64,000 nt of DNA from Bordetella ansorpii (GCF_900078705.1 NZ_FKIF01000001.1:310001-374000); one strand, 5' to 3'. Shown: positions 19,883-28,878, counted from the stretch's first letter. Program-made: numbers and translations. The notes: a model not told the origin generated them from the sequence alone.

Positions 19883-20757
19883 ACCTTCTTCACCTCCGCG
19901 CGCCCGAACAGCCCGTTGGGCTTGCAGGCCAGCGCCACGATCACCAGCGAGAACGTGATGATCTGCGTGTAGCTGGAGCCCAAGGTCACGGTGATCAGGC
20001 CTTCGGCCACGCCGAACAGCAGGCCCGCCACCATCACGCCCCAGGCGCTGCCGATGCCGCCGAGAATGGCGACGGCGAAGGCCTTCAGGCCGAACAGCGT
20101 GCCCATGTCGGCATTCACGTTGAACAGCGGCGCGATCAGCATGCCGGCCACGCCGGCCAGCAGCGTGGACAGCGCGAAGGCCGCGGCGATGGCGCGCTTG
20201 ATGGGAATGCCCATCAGGCGCGCGGCGTCGCGGTTCTGCACCACCGCCAGCAGCGCGATGCCCCAGCGCGTGCGCCGGGCCACCACATGCAGGACGGCCG
20301 CCAGCAGCAGGCCCACCACGGGAATGAGCAACTGCAGCGGATAGATGCCCAGCCCCAGGCCCGCCACCTCGACCGGCGAACTGGCCAGGGGGGATGGCAG
20401 GCTGCGGGGCTCCTTGCCGAAGGTATGCATGACTACGTTGTCCAGCACGATGCCCAATGCCACGGTGGACATCAGCCAGGCGTTGGAATCGCGGCTGGCG
20501 AACGGACGCACGGCGGCGAACTCCACCACCAGGCCATACGCCGCGCAAAGCAGCAGCGCCAGCAGGATAGCCAGCGGCATGGGCCAGCCCAGTGTCTGCG
20601 CGAAGGTGAAGCACAGCACCGCGCCCAGCATCATGGAGCTGCCCTGCGCGAAGTTGACCGTGCCCGATACCGAGTACGTAATGTGAAAGCCCAGCGCCAT
20701 GAGACCGTACATGCTGCCCAGTCCCAGGCCGCTGATCAATGCGGCCAGCAATTGCAT
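19879..20757 (-). CDS. branched-chain-type ABC transporter permease (LivH-like)
   Basis: This 292-residue inner-membrane permease has about eight hydrophobic segments. The opening LGSMYGLMALGFHITYSVSG and GTVNFAQGSSMMLGA match the LivH family, as does the late AFAVAILGGIGSAWG. It pairs with the LivM part of the fused protein next downstream. The start at 20757 (MQLLAALISGLG) gives the standard length; in-frame sequence further upstream overlaps the binding-protein gene and is not protein-like. Confidence 0.93.
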   Translation of the reverse strand: MQLLAALISGLGLGSMYGLMALGFHITYSVSGTVNFAQGSSMMLGAVLCFTFAQTLGWPMPLAILLALLLCAAYGLVVEFAAVRPFASRDSNAWLMSTVALGIVLDNVVMHTFGKEPRSLPSPLASSPVEVAGLGLGIYPLQLLIPVVGLLLAAVLHVVARRTRWGIALLAVVQNRDAARLMGIPIKRAIAAAFALSTLLAGVAGMLIAPLFNVNADMGTLFGLKAFAVAILGGIGSAWGVMVAGLLFGVAEGLITVTLGSSYTQIITFSLVIVALACKPNGLFGRAEVKKV

Positions 20758-20767
20758 CGGCTTCGCC

Positions 20768-21952
20768 TTATTTCGCCATGCCCACGGGCACGATGCGGTT
20801 GTCGATGAACTGCGCCCACACGTAGTCGGACGACGACAGCGCGTCATGCACCTCGGGCGTGAACGGCTGCTTGTAGGTCTTGATCAGGCCTTCGTAGCTG
20901 TCGATCTTGTAGAAGCCCTCGCGGATGGCATCGCCATCGGTCGAGCCTGCCTTGGTGATCGCCAGCGCGGTCAGCTGCATGGCGTCGTAGGCATTGGCCA
21001 CGCCCACGGCGGGCGTGATGTTCTCCGGGCCCTTGATGTCGGCGTACTTGGCTTTCAAGGCCGCCACGACCTTCTCGCCCACCGGCGACTGCTTGCCGAA
21101 GAAGCTGTACGTTTGCACGAAGTGCACGTCGCGGGCGCCGGGGCCGGCCAGTTCCGTGAAGCGGCCGCCCGCCGGGCCCCAGTGCGACACCACGGGCACC
21201 TTCCAGCCCATGCGTTCCAGCGACTTCACCACCTGGGCCGACGGCCCCACGTTGCCCACCATGAACAGGGTGTCGGCGCCGGCGGCTTTCAGGCGGCTCA
21301 GTTGCGGCACCACGTCCACGTCGCTGCCTTCGAACTTCTCGCTGCCCACGGGCTTCATGCCCTTGGCGGTGAGCGCGGCCACCAGGCCTTTTTCGTTGGA
21401 TTCGCCCCATGGGTTGTTGACCATGATCAGGCCGAACTTGCTGGTCTTGAAGGTTTTCTGCGCATACTCGACCATGCCCTGGTCCACGATCTCGTCCACG
21501 GCGGACACGCGGAACACGTAGTTCGTCCTGGCGCCGTTCTTGGTGATGGGCGTGCCCGCGGCCCAGGGGCCCATGAAAGGCATCTTGGCCTGGTTGACCA
21601 GTGGCACGATGGCCATCGACACCGGCGTGTCCAGGCCGCCGAAGATCACGGCCACTTTTTCCTTGTAGATCAGCTCGCGCGCGGCCACCACGCCCTTGGC
21701 GGGATTGGCCTCGTCATCGCGGCGCACCAGTTCCAGCTTGCGTCCGCCCAGCAGGCCGCCCTTGGCATTGATCTCGTCGATGGCGACCTGCATGCCGCGC
21801 GTGAGCGATTCGCCGGCCAGCGCGGACTGTCCGGACAGCGCGGTGATCAGGCCGATCTTGATGGGTTCGGCGGCCAGCGCGCCGGACGCCCAGCCCGAGG
21901 CCATCACGGCAAGCGCGGCGGAAACGAAGGTGCGGCGAGTGAAGCAGGACAT
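20768..21952 (-). CDS. Liv-type periplasmic substrate-binding protein
   Basis: This 394-residue type I periplasmic receptor has a signal peptide with SCFTRRTFVSAALAVMASGW (possible Tat motif RRTF) ending at ALAA near 28. The mature start IKIGLITALSGQSALAGESL and the following VAIDEINAKGGLLGG are diagnostic of the LivJ/amide-binding family. It is the first gene of the Liv operon and sits 10 bp before livH. The divergent neighbours (deacetylase/allantoinase-type protein, amidase) suggest an amide-, ureide- or pyrimidine-derived ligand rather than leucine. Confidence 0.92.
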   Translation of the reverse strand: MSCFTRRTFVSAALAVMASGWASGALAAEPIKIGLITALSGQSALAGESLTRGMQVAIDEINAKGGLLGGRKLELVRRDDEANPAKGVVAARELIYKEKVAVIFGGLDTPVSMAIVPLVNQAKMPFMGPWAAGTPITKNGARTNYVFRVSAVDEIVDQGMVEYAQKTFKTSKFGLIMVNNPWGESNEKGLVAALTAKGMKPVGSEKFEGSDVDVVPQLSRLKAAGADTLFMVGNVGPSAQVVKSLERMGWKVPVVSHWGPAGGRFTELAGPGARDVHFVQTYSFFGKQSPVGEKVVAALKAKYADIKGPENITPAVGVANAYDAMQLTALAITKAGSTDGDAIREGFYKIDSYEGLIKTYKQPFTPEVHDALSSSDYVWAQFIDNRIVPVGMAK

Positions 21953-22094
21953 GGAACTCTCCCCAGGGGATGTTGGATGGACGAAGGGCGGACGCGCCGC
22001 CGGGCGACCCTGGAGCTAAAGCAAAACGCATGCCATCTTTGTCCGTGGCGGCCGCGAAACACCGGTTCTTGTTTTTTTGCCGTCAATCAATCAC

Positions 22095-22116
22095 TATTTA
22101 TTGCCGACAATAAATA
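22095..22116. promoter_or_regulatory. perfect inverted repeat, candidate operator in divergent promoter
   Basis: TATTTATTG and CAATAAATA form perfect 9-bp arms around CCGA, inside an AT-rich island (about 22065-22145) that stands out from the GC-rich surroundings. It lies between the Liv operon and the divergent NTF2/deacetylase/amidase operon. Its core TTGCCGACAA resembles a GntR-type half-site pair, and a GntR regulator is encoded at the end of the divergent operon. It could also be a -10-rich promoter element. Confidence 0.5.
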
Positions 22117-22224
22117 AGATTTTTGTCGCCGAAAAATTTCTCGCCAGATGCGAAAAGCCGACTGCGATGCCGGCATTCCCAAACCAGGCAATGCACCAAT
22201 CCAGAGCAATTCATGGGGAAAAAC

Positions 22225-22668
22225 ATGCACGACGCACCAACTTCGGGCACCAGCACGATGCACGATGCCACCATCTCGGCGCGTGACATCGTCGACACGT
22301 ACCTCACCGTGCTGATGAAGCCCGATCCCGAAGGCGCGCGCCGGTACGTGGCGCCCGGCTTGCGCATCCGCTTCACCGGCGGCCGCGCCATGAGCGATCC
22401 GGCGCAGTGCACGGCCTTCAACCAGTCGCGCTACCGCTGGGTCAGGAAGCGCTTCGAATCCACCGACGTGGTGGCCGGCGCCACGCGCGAAATGGCCGTG
22501 GTCTACAACCGTGGCACGCTGTACGGCGAATGGCTGGACGGCACGCCCTTCGAAGGCAACCGCTACGTCGACCGCTATGTGGTGCGCGACGGCCTGATCA
22601 CCGAGATGGACGTCTGGAACGACAGCGCCGAATGGCTGCTGGCGCGCGCCGGGCTGGCCTCGGAATGA
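22225..22668 (+). CDS. NTF2-like / SnoaL-like protein
   Basis: This 147-residue NTF2-fold protein shows ISARDIVDTYLTVLMKPDPE as its first helices, then LRIRFTGGRAMSDPAQ and the final strands RYVDRYVVRDGLITEMDVWN, a recognisable SnoaL-like ending. I chose the ATG at 22225 because GGGGA lies five to six bases upstream; ATG at 22213 and 22258 are alternatives. It opens the plus-strand operon, and its stop overlaps the deacetylase start by ATGA, implying coupled expression. Its role is probably a small accessory enzyme acting on the imported substrate, but no catalytic residue can be assigned with confidence. Confidence 0.75.
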   Translation: MHDAPTSGTSTMHDATISARDIVDTYLTVLMKPDPEGARRYVAPGLRIRFTGGRAMSDPAQCTAFNQSRYRWVRKRFESTDVVAGATREMAVVYNRGTLYGEWLDGTPFEGNRYVDRYVVRDGLITEMDVWNDSAEWLLARAGLASE

Positions 22669-23570
22669 GCGCGGCCGAGCGCCACGGTCCGCTGGCCACG
22701 CACGACCGCTTCGACTACAGCCCCATCACGCAACGCCCGCACTACAACTGGCCGGACGATTGCAAGCTGGCGGTATACCTGGGCTTCAACATCGAGCACT
22801 TCGCCTGGGGCGACGGCATGGGCGCCAAGCTGGGCGCCAGTTTCGGCGAGCCCGACGTGCTGAACTACAGCTGGCGCGAGTACGGCAACCGGGTCGGCGC
22901 ATGGCGCTGCCTGGAACTGTTCGATGCGCTGGACATGCCCGCCGGCATCATCGCCAACACGGCCATCCTGGACCACTGCCCCGAACTCATCCAGGCTTGC
23001 GTGGCGCGCGGCGACGAATTGATCGGCCACGGCCACACCAATGCCGAACACCAGGGCCGCTTCGATGAAGACCAGGAGCGCGCGCTGCTGCGACATTGCC
23101 AGGATCGCCTGGCCGCGGCCGGCGGCGCGCCCGTGCAGGGCTGGCTGTCGCCATGGATCGCCGAGTCGCCGCGCACCACCGACCTGCTGGCCGAAACCGG
23201 CTACGGCTATACGCTGAACTGGTGCCATGACGACCAGCCCGTGCGCATGCGTACCCGGCAAGGCACACTGTGGTCCCTGCCCTATCCGCAAGAGGTCAAC
23301 GACATCCCGATGATCGTGGCGCGCCAGATGGACGGCAAGGATTTCGCGCAACTCATCATCGACAATTTCGACGAGATGCTGATGCAATCGCAACGCCAGC
23401 CGCTGGTGATGGGCATCGCGCTGCACCCCTACCTGGTCGGCCAGCCCTACCGCCTGCGCCATCTGCGCCGCGCGCTGGCGCACATCGCGGGGCATCGCGC
23501 GCCGGGCCAGGTGTGGATCACCACGCCGGGCGAGATCTTCCGTCACGTCGACACCCTGTTCCCGCTGTAA
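22665..23570 (+). CDS. polysaccharide deacetylase family protein (PuuE/allantoinase-like group)
   Basis: This 301-residue member of the NodB-fold hydrolases starts at the ATGA overlap at 22665. VYLGFNIEHFAWGDG takes the place of the classical TFDD strand, as in the PuuE-type cyclic-amide hydrolases. IGHGHTNAEHQ supplies metal-ligand histidines, and WLSPWIAESPRTTDLLAETG and MGIALHPYLVGQPYR are further family positions. Those features point to hydrolysis of a small cyclic amide rather than chitin or peptidoglycan, which suits its place between an NTF2-like gene and an amidase. The specific substrate is unknown. Confidence 0.8.
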   Translation: MSAAERHGPLATHDRFDYSPITQRPHYNWPDDCKLAVYLGFNIEHFAWGDGMGAKLGASFGEPDVLNYSWREYGNRVGAWRCLELFDALDMPAGIIANTAILDHCPELIQACVARGDELIGHGHTNAEHQGRFDEDQERALLRHCQDRLAAAGGAPVQGWLSPWIAESPRTTDLLAETGYGYTLNWCHDDQPVRMRTRQGTLWSLPYPQEVNDIPMIVARQMDGKDFAQLIIDNFDEMLMQSQRQPLVMGIALHPYLVGQPYRLRHLRRALAHIAGHRAPGQVWITTPGEIFRHVDTLFPL

Positions 23571-23582
23571 AGGACCCCCCAC

Positions 23583-24821
23583 ATGCATGCTTTTCGACCC
23601 CTGCCGTTCGAGGACAGCGTCGGCGCCTGGGTGCCGCACGGCCGTTTCCAACTGGCGGCCAGCGCCTCGGGGCCGCTGGACGGCCTGCGCTTCGCGGCCA
23701 AGGACCTGTTCGACGTGGCCGGCCACCGCACCGGCGCCGGCAATCCCGACTGGCTGGCCACGCACGGCCCCGCCCCCGCGCACAGCGCCGTGGTGGACAC
23801 CCTGCTGCGCGCCGGGGCCACGCTGGCGGGCAAGACCATCACCGATGAACTGGCCTACAGCATCCACGGCGAAAACGTGCATTACGGCGCGCCGCGCAAC
23901 ACCCGCGCGCCGGATCGCGTCACCGGCGGATCATCCAGCGGATCGGCAGCCGCCGCGGCCGCGGGCCTGTGCGACTTCGCCTTGGGCACGGACACCGGCG
24001 GCTCGACGCGCGTGCCGGCCAGCTACTGCGGACTGTGGGGCCTGCGCACCACGCATGGCCGCCTGTCCGCGGCGGGCCTGGTGCCGCTGTCGCCGCTGTA
24101 CGACACCGCGACGTGGCTGGCCGTCGATGCGGATGTCTTCGCGCGAGTGGGCGACGTGCTGATGACGGGTGAGGCGGCCCGGCCATGGCGAGGGGCCATC
24201 GTGTTGCAGGATGCGCGCGAACAGGCGGATGACGCCTTCCAGCCACTGGTCGACCGCGTGGCCGCGCTGGCGGCCGGCATGCTGGCCGCCCCGGTGCCGG
24301 CCGTGCGAGCCTCGTCGGCCGGGCTGGAGACCTGGCGGGCCACGTACATCACCCTGTCCGCGCAGGACGCGTGGCGCACGCACGGCGAGTGGATCGAGGC
24401 CACGCGCCCGCGTTTCGCGCCCGCCGTCGAAGGACGCTGGCGCGCGGCGGCGTCGGTGGATGCCGGGGCCGCCGCACGAGCCGCCGCGCTGCGGGACGAC
24501 CTGCGCGCGGAACTGCGCGCGCTGCTGGGCGAGGACCGTTTTGCCATCCTGCCCTCGGCCTCCAGCGCGGCCTTGCGGCGCGACGCCGACGCGGCCACGG
24601 TGGACCGCGTGCGCGCGCAGACCTTCCGCATCACCTCGCTGGCCGGCCTGGCGGGCTTGCCGCAGGTCAGCATCCCTTTCCTGGGCGAAGATGGCCTGCC
24701 GTACGGCGTGTCGGTCCTGGGTCCGGCGGGCAGCGACCTGGCGCTGATCCGGTTGGCCCGGGAGCTGGGTGCCCGCGCGGGCGCACTGGGCACGGCAGGC
24801 GCGCGGGCGGTGGCACAATAG
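23583..24821 (+). CDS. amidase signature family hydrolase
   Basis: This 412-residue serine amidase carries the complete Ser-cisSer-Lys machinery: the catalytic lysine in RFAAKDLFDVAGH (about K40), the glycine/serine run TGGSSSGSAAAAA near 114-126 and the nucleophilic serine in GTDTGGSTRVP (about S141). Family members hydrolyse amides, allophanate or carbamoyl groups. Its position after a PuuE-like hydrolase suggests that the two act in sequence on a nitrogen-rich imported compound. At about 410 residues it is somewhat shorter than typical GatA-like amidases. The start at 23583 is 12 bases after the upstream stop, with AAAGGA in front. Confidence 0.9.
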   Translation: MHAFRPLPFEDSVGAWVPHGRFQLAASASGPLDGLRFAAKDLFDVAGHRTGAGNPDWLATHGPAPAHSAVVDTLLRAGATLAGKTITDELAYSIHGENVHYGAPRNTRAPDRVTGGSSSGSAAAAAAGLCDFALGTDTGGSTRVPASYCGLWGLRTTHGRLSAAGLVPLSPLYDTATWLAVDADVFARVGDVLMTGEAARPWRGAIVLQDAREQADDAFQPLVDRVAALAAGMLAAPVPAVRASSAGLETWRATYITLSAQDAWRTHGEWIEATRPRFAPAVEGRWRAAASVDAGAAARAAALRDDLRAELRALLGEDRFAILPSASSAALRRDADAATVDRVRAQTFRITSLAGLAGLPQVSIPFLGEDGLPYGVSVLGPAGSDLALIRLARELGARAGALGTAGARAVAQ

Positions 24822-24847
24822 CGCACGCCTGGCCCTCCCCATTGCTC

Positions 24848-25633
24848 ATGACGAAAGCCGTTCCCTCGAAGCCGAAACCGAAGCCCGCGCCGGCCGTCCA
24901 GGCGGCTGCACGCGGGCGCCCTCGCGTGCGCCCCGGCGCGCTGGCGGTCGATGCGGACGGCCATGTCGAGGACATCGAGACCCGCATCTACGAGGCTGTC
25001 GTCGGCAGCGTCATGAGCCAGCGCCTGAAACCCGGCACCAAGCTGCCCGAGGCAGCGCTGTGCGAGCTGTTCGGCGTGGGCCGGTCGGTGGTGCAGAAGG
25101 TGTTGCAGCGGCTGGCGCACGACCACGTGGTGGAACTGCGCCCCAACCGCGGCGCCATGGTGGCCATGCCCAGCCGCGAAGAGGTGGGCCAGCTGTTCGA
25201 GGCGCGCCGCGCGCTGGAAGCCGCCATCCTGCCGCTGGTGGCGCAACACGCGACGCGCGCCGATTTCGCCGCGTTGCGACGCCAGCTGCGCGCCGAGCAC
25301 CGCGCCATGCACGACTACGCGCAGACCGAATGGGCGCGGCTGGCCAGCGCCTTTCACCAGCACCTGGGCGAACTGTCGCGCAATCCCATCCTGAACCGCT
25401 ACCTGAACGAGATCATCTCGCGCTGTTCGCTGGTGGTGGCGATCTTCCAGCCGCCCGGCAACGCCACCTGCGAGCACGACGAGCATGCGCGGGTGGTGGA
25501 CCATCTGGAACAGGGAAAAGTGGCCGAGGCCGTGGCCGAGATGGATGCGCACCTGCGGGCGCTGGAACAGCATATCCAGCTGGTGCGGCCTCCGGCCGAG
25601 CAAAGCCTGGCGGGCATGCTCGGCCTGGAGTGA
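24848..25633 (+). CDS. GntR family (FCD-type) transcriptional regulator
   Basis: This 261-residue regulator has a long Lys/Pro/Ala-rich N-terminal tail, then a winged helix (LKPGTKLPEAALCELFGVGR and SVVQKVLQRLAHDHVVELRP) and an FCD effector domain with FEARRALEAAILPLV and EHDEHARVVDHLEQG. It is the last gene of the plus-strand operon, 26 bases after the amidase, and probably controls both divergent operons. The inverted repeat at 22095-22116 is the best operator candidate. The tail could contribute to non-specific DNA contact. Confidence 0.87.
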   Translation: MTKAVPSKPKPKPAPAVQAAARGRPRVRPGALAVDADGHVEDIETRIYEAVVGSVMSQRLKPGTKLPEAALCELFGVGRSVVQKVLQRLAHDHVVELRPNRGAMVAMPSREEVGQLFEARRALEAAILPLVAQHATRADFAALRRQLRAEHRAMHDYAQTEWARLASAFHQHLGELSRNPILNRYLNEIISRCSLVVAIFQPPGNATCEHDEHARVVDHLEQGKVAEAVAEMDAHLRALEQHIQLVRPPAEQSLAGMLGLE

Positions 25634-25645
25634 AGCGGGCGCCGC

Positions 25646-26245
25646 TCAGCCGGCGACCTTGAAGCGCTCGGCGTCGTCCATGAAGGCCTTGTCGCCGAAC
25701 GGGGCTTCGTTCGAGCCGAACGGCATCTGCGCGCGCAGCTTCCACGAGGCCGGCACGTTCCACTCGGCGGCCACGGCATTGTCGATCAGCGGGTTGTAGT
25801 GCTGCAGGCTGGCGCCCACGCCGTCATTGGCCAGGGCCGCCCAGACGGACAGCTGGGCCATGCCGCCAGCCTGTTCCGACCACACCGGGAAGTTGTCGGC
25901 ATACAGCGCGAACTTCTCTTGCAGGCCACGCACGACGTCCTGGTCCTCGAAGAACAGCACGGTGCCGACACCGGCGGCGAAGCTGTTCAGCTTGGCTTCG
26001 GTCTTCTCGAAGCCTTCGGCCGGGGCGACCTTGCGGACTTCCTCGATGGCCAGCTTCCAGAGCTTCTGGCTTTCGGCGCCGAACAGGATCACGGCGCGCG
26101 AGCTCTGCGAGTTGAACGACGAGGGGGAATGCTTGATGGCTTCCTGGATCAGTTCGACCAGGGCTTCCTGGGACAGCGAGACGTTGCGGCCCAGGGCGTA
26201 TTGGGTGCGGCGCTGCTTCAGCGCGTCGATGAAAGCGTTGCTCAT
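25646..26245 (-). CDS. nitroreductase family protein (Frm2/Hbn1-like group)
   Basis: This is a 199-residue FMN-dependent oxidoreductase. The FMN phosphate-binding start is FIDALKQRRTQYALGRNV, followed by HSPSSFNSQSSRAVI, which contacts the cofactor, and QLSVWAALANDGVGASLQHY, the helix typical of the family. The short single-domain form without the usual C-terminal NfsB extension resembles the Frm2-like branch. It is convergent with the GntR gene (12-bp gap holding a short AGCGG/CCGCT hairpin) and stands alone. The upstream gap to 26402 holds a GGAAC-AAACC-GTTCC repeat that might bind a regulator. Confidence 0.85.
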   Translation of the reverse strand: MSNAFIDALKQRRTQYALGRNVSLSQEALVELIQEAIKHSPSSFNSQSSRAVILFGAESQKLWKLAIEEVRKVAPAEGFEKTEAKLNSFAAGVGTVLFFEDQDVVRGLQEKFALYADNFPVWSEQAGGMAQLSVWAALANDGVGASLQHYNPLIDNAVAAEWNVPASWKLRAQMPFGSNEAPFGDKAFMDDAERFKVAG

Positions 26246-26402
26246 GGCGGGGAACCTTCAGTGCTTGGGAGGATGCGGGAATTCTACGTGCGGCGGCCGC
26301 AAGCGCGTAGCGTTCCGCCAGGCGCTTATCCGGAACAAACCGTTCCAGAAAATAGCCCAATCAGCGTTCCCGGTCCTGTCACACCCGATCATGGCCACGC
26401 CC

Positions 26403-28715
26403 TCAGGCGAATCCCGTCAGCGGCACGGCCGCCACGGGCGTGCGCAGCACCCAATCCAGCACCATGGGCGTGGACGGCTGGGCGCCGGACGCCAGGCGGT
26501 CGAGCCGGGCCTCGTAGGCCCGCCGCACGGAATCCGGCACACCACGCACCGGCGTATCCACCCTGCCCTCGTCGATATCCTGGTTCAGCTCCCGCACCAC
26601 CGCCATGCGCAACGCGGGCGCGCCGTCTTCTTCGTTGCCCGCGTGATAGGCCCTCACGGCGTCGCGCAAGCCCGGCGACAGTCCGTCCTGCACGAATGCC
26701 TGGGCGCCGGCGGCGCCGCACAATGCGTCCGCGGCCTTGTCCACGAAGTCGGCTCGCTTCAGATGGCGCGTGGAGATCACCTCCTGGACGAAACGCTCCG
26801 CATCGGCGTCGCCGAGGCCGTCGCGCGTTTCCGCCAGATAGGCGCGCAGCATGGTGCGGTCGTCGCTGGTGAAGTTGGCCTGCCCATGGCTGACATACGC
26901 GGGCATGATGCCCGCCAGCGCGGCCGAGGCCGCCTTCACCGTGCCGAGCTGCGGGGACACCACGACCGACGCCACCCCGGTGCTCGTCTGGTTCTCCAGT
27001 TCGAGCGCCACGCCGAGTTTGCCCGGATCGCGGGCGGCGAAGTACTCCCGCGCCTCGAACAGGTGGCCGAGGGCGGATTTCAGGCTATCCAGCGGCCGGG
27101 TCAGGCCAGCAACGGAGACTTCCGCGTCGAAGGCGCCCACCTCCATCCTGCAGGTCTCGTAGGCCGTCATGATGGCCTCCTTGCTGGCCCCCTCAGTGAT
27201 GAGACGGCGCAGGGCCGCCCCGTTCTCGTAGCCTGGATAGGCCAGGAACGTGGACGCTTCGAGCGCGTTCCTGGCGGCCCGTTCGAGATAATTGTGGGAG
27301 ACCGACGGCGCGATCTGGGCCACCGCGGCGCCCACGATGACCAGTCCCTTGCTGGAATCCGATCCCTTGCTCTGCAGGCCGAGCACCGTCTTGTAGGCCG
27401 CGTCGCCAAAGACTTGGTCGTTGTCGTAGACGGGTTCGAGATCGCGTGCCAAGGCGCCCAGGCAGGGCAGGACGGCCCCGGGCGCCTCCGCGTCCTGGCC
27501 CAGCGCATAGACGTAATAATCGGCCTGCAGGTCGGGCGCGGGATCGCCTTTCAAGCCCGTGCCGGTCAGGTGCAATGGCCGATCGCCTTCGCCGCGCGCG
27601 ATGGCCACGTCGCCGACGTGGCGCAGCACCAGCATGCTGTCCGCCGTCGCCTCGGTCGCCGGCGTGATCTCGTTGGCGTGGACCAGCAGATTGCGGTCCA
27701 GCAGCACCGGGTCCGTGGTGCGCACCAGCCAGTCGACCCGCGCGCCTTTCTCGCGGGCGCGTTCGACGGCATCGATACCGGCGTTCGGGCCATGCACCAC
27801 CACGCGCTTGCCCGCGAGATCCGTGTTCTCGCTCAGGCGCATGAAACTGTCCAGGTCCATCACCCTCGGCGCGACGACCGCGTCCCTGTGATCGTAGGAA
27901 ATGTTCAGCAGCATGCGTTCGGCCCGCGTCATGGGGATGCGCCCGATGGCGTCGGCCAGCTCGCCGCGGGCGGCGCCATCCAGCTCCAGCGCATCGAGCG
28001 CGGCCTTGCGCTTTCCCGCGTCGGTTCCCAGCAGGTCGGAACGCTGCTGGGCGTCCAACCGGGCGCCCTTGTCCTGCGGCAGGCGGGCCAGCAATTCGTT
28101 CAGCGCCGCGCGGGCGACTTGCACATTCGGTACGCTGCTGTGCGGTCCGGCGCCCATGCCCAGGATCAATTGTCGGGTCTCCAGCTTGCTGCCGTCCGCG
28201 AGCGTGACCTGAAAATTGCCGTTATCCAGGCGCTCCACGCTGCGCAGCGCCTGTTCATGCACATCGGCGCCCAGCTCCCGGGCGCGTCCGATCTGTTCGC
28301 GATTCTGCTCCACGAACGCGTCACGGCCCATATAGGCCGGCGCGTGGCCGGGCACGCCGCTCCCCCATTGGCCAACGATCTCTTCCTGATGATTCAGGAC
28401 GCCCCGTCCGCGCACGGCCGGCGCCCACGCATCCTGCTGCCCGACGATGGCGACGCTGCCCGCATAAGGGCCGGGTTCGGCGTGGTCGCCCGGCGTCCAG
28501 GGCTGGTGCCCGTCAGGCGCGTACTGGCGGTTCATGCCATTCAGCAGATAGGCGGTGCTGCTGCCCACGCCGACGAAAACGACATCGCGCACGCCATGGA
28601 GCGTGCGCGGCGCCTCGCTGCAGACCGATTCGGCGCCGCCGACCTCGGAGGATCTGGCCACGTCGACGTCGGGCGTGACGATGGGCTTGGGGGTGGGTGA
28701 CGCACCGATCAACAT
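26403..28715 (-). CDS. large FAD/NAD(P)-binding protein, candidate ECF-sigma-controlled effector-like protein
   Basis: I recognise the domain type but not a named family. The 770-residue product has a first Rossmann motif VVFVGVGSSTAYLLNG near 45-60 and a second VVVHGPNAGIDAVERAREKG near 303. This layout resembles lysine/ornithine N-hydroxylase and thioredoxin-reductase-like flavoproteins. The C-terminal third is helical, without an evident catalytic motif. There is no signal peptide or membrane segment; the first 40 residues are Ser/Thr/Pro-rich with few charged residues, as in many type III secretion signals. SD AAGGAG lies about eight bases before the ATG at 28715. A GGAACT-N15-TTACTCA box lies about 65 bp upstream. 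The gene is isolated from its neighbours, so its function is unknown; secretion is an inference. Confidence 0.7.
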   Translation of the reverse strand: MLIGASPTPKPIVTPDVDVARSSEVGGAESVCSEAPRTLHGVRDVVFVGVGSSTAYLLNGMNRQYAPDGHQPWTPGDHAEPGPYAGSVAIVGQQDAWAPAVRGRGVLNHQEEIVGQWGSGVPGHAPAYMGRDAFVEQNREQIGRARELGADVHEQALRSVERLDNGNFQVTLADGSKLETRQLILGMGAGPHSSVPNVQVARAALNELLARLPQDKGARLDAQQRSDLLGTDAGKRKAALDALELDGAARGELADAIGRIPMTRAERMLLNISYDHRDAVVAPRVMDLDSFMRLSENTDLAGKRVVVHGPNAGIDAVERAREKGARVDWLVRTTDPVLLDRNLLVHANEITPATEATADSMLVLRHVGDVAIARGEGDRPLHLTGTGLKGDPAPDLQADYYVYALGQDAEAPGAVLPCLGALARDLEPVYDNDQVFGDAAYKTVLGLQSKGSDSSKGLVIVGAAVAQIAPSVSHNYLERAARNALEASTFLAYPGYENGAALRRLITEGASKEAIMTAYETCRMEVGAFDAEVSVAGLTRPLDSLKSALGHLFEAREYFAARDPGKLGVALELENQTSTGVASVVVSPQLGTVKAASAALAGIMPAYVSHGQANFTSDDRTMLRAYLAETRDGLGDADAERFVQEVISTRHLKRADFVDKAADALCGAAGAQAFVQDGLSPGLRDAVRAYHAGNEEDGAPALRMAVVRELNQDIDEGRVDTPVRGVPDSVRRAYEARLDRLASGAQPSTPMVLDWVLRTPVAAVPLTGFA

Positions 28716-28779
28716 GGAAAGCTCCTTGGAACCATCGAACAGGTCGGGTCGAGGGCGGCCTGCCCCCACGCACTCCGAC

Positions 28780-28807
28780 TGAGTAACGCCCCTTTCGCCA
28801 AAGTTCC
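28780..28807 (-). promoter_or_regulatory. HrpL/BtrS-like ECF sigma promoter box
   Basis: On the minus strand the sequence reads GGAACT, 15 bases, TTACTCA, ending 64 bases before the ATG at 28715. The Hrp box used by HrpL-type ECF sigma factors is GGAACC-N15/16-CCACNNA, so five of six bases match in the upstream element, with an allowed spacer and the ACNNA core in the downstream element. Bordetella BtrS is a sigma factor of this type. The match could be chance. Confidence 0.45.
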
Positions 28808-28878
28808 AAGCGGCGCCAGCCTCGGCCGGTCCCATGACTTACACTGGCCGCTGCTCAACCCAGCCCTATAACGACACC

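Noticed and set aside
17330-19972. 880-residue plus-strand frame opposite the fused Liv protein
   Set aside because: His/Gln/Arg-rich composition with no motifs; the minus strand holds two complete ATPases and a permease.
26310-26360. GGAAC-AAACC-GTTCC repeat as a possible ECF box
   Set aside because: It is an inverted repeat rather than a GGAAC plus ACNNA pair at 15-16 bases spacing, so it does not fit a Hrp-type promoter.
25827-28700. 957-residue plus-strand frame over the nitroreductase and FAD protein
   Set aside because: It crosses two recognisable minus-strand genes and the gap between them and shows no family pattern, so it is a chance frame.
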